Positions 20,322 through 21,097 of a stretch of 21,097 nt of DNA are shown here, in pieces; positions within the stretch are counted from its first letter, which is position 1, and each line of letters begins with the position of its first letter. The notes below the pieces were generated by a model that had not been told where the DNA came from, did not search any database, and was given only the letters and a program-made list of their open reading frames with translations. Source of the stretch: JADFMN01 sp964529975 (GTDB lineage: Bacteria > Armatimonadota > Fimbriimonadia > Fimbriimonadales > Fimbriimonadaceae); the NCBI GenBank assembly GCA_964529975.1, contig CAZGXW010000052.1, positions 1 through 21,097 of the forward strand, in the 5' to 3' direction. The position numbers were made by a program, and so were the translations under genes.

Positions 20322-21097
20322 CGGTTTGTCGAACCGCGGACAAAGAGTATCGGTCGCGTGACCTTCTGCAAGATCGCCCCGACCAGTTTGACGCCTTCCT
20401 CAATCTTCTCGGGAGTGCGATAGGAGAACGCGAACATCACATAGGCGGCGTCTGCCGCTTCTGCGACTTCGTGAATGAGGGTCGGCAGGTCCCGCGCGTG
20501 CTCTACTCGCGCCTCGTGCGCGATGCGAATCTCTGTGAGCGCCGTTTTCGCCGCCTCGATCGCCTTCGTCGCTAGCGTCTCCTGCTCGGGCATCGGCGCC
20601 TGAAGCGGGAGGTTCCTTGGCACGACGATGGGGAACAGCACCACGACTTTGACTGGGTTCGTGCTGGCGAACTCGCGCACGACCTTTAGCAGTTCGACGT
20701 CGCTGTCGTCGCCGCATACGATTGCAACTACTGTTCGTTGATACTCGCGGAACTCGGCGTCGCGACGACGCTTCTTTTTGGGTTCGTCGTCCGTTTCGAG
20801 CAAGAGGTCGAGCGACCGGCGCGCGTCCTCGACCGACTTCGCGATCGGAAGTTGCGACCGCACCTCGGGAACGCTGCGCAGGACGTCTAGCACGTGCTGC
20901 GGCACGGCCGCGACCACGATCCGCGAGCGCTCCTGCTCGGTCACATACTCGATCGCGTCGTGGAACGTCTCCGCACCGTCCTCAGAGATCTCAGTAATGC
21001 CGCTGCAATCGATGATCACACCGGTCGGATGCCTTTTGAGCGTTAGAGAGATCGCCGTGTGGATGGTCTCCCAGAAGTTCGAGCGCAGCGCGCCCGT
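20318..21097 (-). CDS. STAS domain / universal stress protein fusion, 5' end outside the window
   Basis: A gene entering from the right edge; 259 codons plus the stop are visible and the frame is open to base 21097, so an apparent GTG at 21019 is internal. The visible N-terminal ~100 residues match a STAS domain (TGVIIDCSGITEISEDGAETF, then IVVAAVPQHVLDVLRSV and SVEDARRSL), as in anti-sigma-factor antagonists. The phosphorylation-site motif DSSG of that family reads SEDG here, so the target serines are replaced by acidic residues. A Lys/Arg-rich linker (EPKKKRRR) leads to a universal-stress-protein-like domain (RTVVAIVCGDDSD to PILFVRG) that lacks the G-2x-G-9x-G(S/T) ATP-binding signature. 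A regulatory, non-enzymatic role is likely; the partner is unknown. It converges on tsaC with overlapping stops. Confidence 0.75.
   Translation of the reverse strand, partial: TGALRSNFWETIHTAISLTLKRHPTGVIIDCSGITEISEDGAETFHDAIEYVTEQERSRIVVAAVPQHVLDVLRSVPEVRSQLPIAKSVEDARRSLDLLLETDDEPKKKRRRDAEFREYQRTVVAIVCGDDSDVELLKVVREFASTNPVKVVVLFPIVVPRNLPLQAPMPEQETLATKAIEAAKTALTEIRIAHEARVEHARDLPTLIHEVAEAADAAYVMFAFSYRTPEKIEEGVKLVGAILQKVTRPILFVRGSTNR

Noticed and set aside
1..21097. CRISPR array, insertion sequence, prophage or att sites
   Set aside because: No regularly spaced repeats, transposase, integrase or phage genes were found; the tRNA-Ser 3' end is not repeated nearby.

Overview
The window is ordinary-looking chromosome from a GC-rich bacterium (about 60% G+C by eye), dense in genes, with no mobile element, CRISPR array or rRNA. 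Gene content is a mix of core genes (L25/CTC, tmRNA, FabI, PurK, DapB, AroE, TsaC, MltG, RuvX). Together with short TAnnnT-type -10 boxes lying just before start codons, it gives me the impression of an Armatimonadota (Fimbriimonadia-like) or similar deep-branching lineage. No rRNA or marker comparison was possible, so the taxonomy is a weak inference.

Layout. Bases 1-5966 (minus strand) hold a compact export operon: a HlyD-type fusion protein, a LolD/MacB-type ATPase and an 801-residue FtsX-type permease, followed by a zinc alcohol dehydrogenase and the start of a c-type cytochrome lipoprotein that runs off the left edge. Bases 6086-7912 (plus) carry one large exported oxidoreductase combining a redoxin-like domain, a single CxxCH haem-c site and a two-copper monooxygenase (PHM-like) core. 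Bases 7984-10845 (minus) are a four-gene run: lytic transglycosylase, CsaA, a secreted protein of unknown function and DapB. A tRNA-Ser(GCU) gene lies just beyond it at 10882-10975, also on the minus strand.

The 315-bp gap at 10976-11290 is the most interesting non-coding stretch. It holds a strongly foldable RNA candidate ending in an intrinsic terminator, then two 14-bp direct repeats, then an 8-bp-arm inverted repeat that encloses the -10 box and the start codon of fabI. fabI, a formiminotransferase-family gene and purK follow as a GTGA-coupled operon. rplY has its own extended -10 promoter between two hairpins with identical arms. tmRNA (ssrA) lies on the minus strand at 14918-15271, with a readable tag ANDNFAYAA.

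From 15345 to 20321 six genes overlap end to start: hisN, ruvX, mltG, a HAD phosphatase fused to a GtrA membrane domain, aroE and tsaC. The last meets a convergent STAS/universal-stress fusion protein (5' part off the right edge) with both stop codons inside one CTAG.

Coupling is a theme: nearly all operon junctions are GTGA, ATGA or TGATG overlaps. The best candidates for something undescribed are the redoxin/cytochrome/copper monooxygenase fusion, the HAD-GtrA fusion, and the structured RNA plus operator-like repeats in front of fabI.
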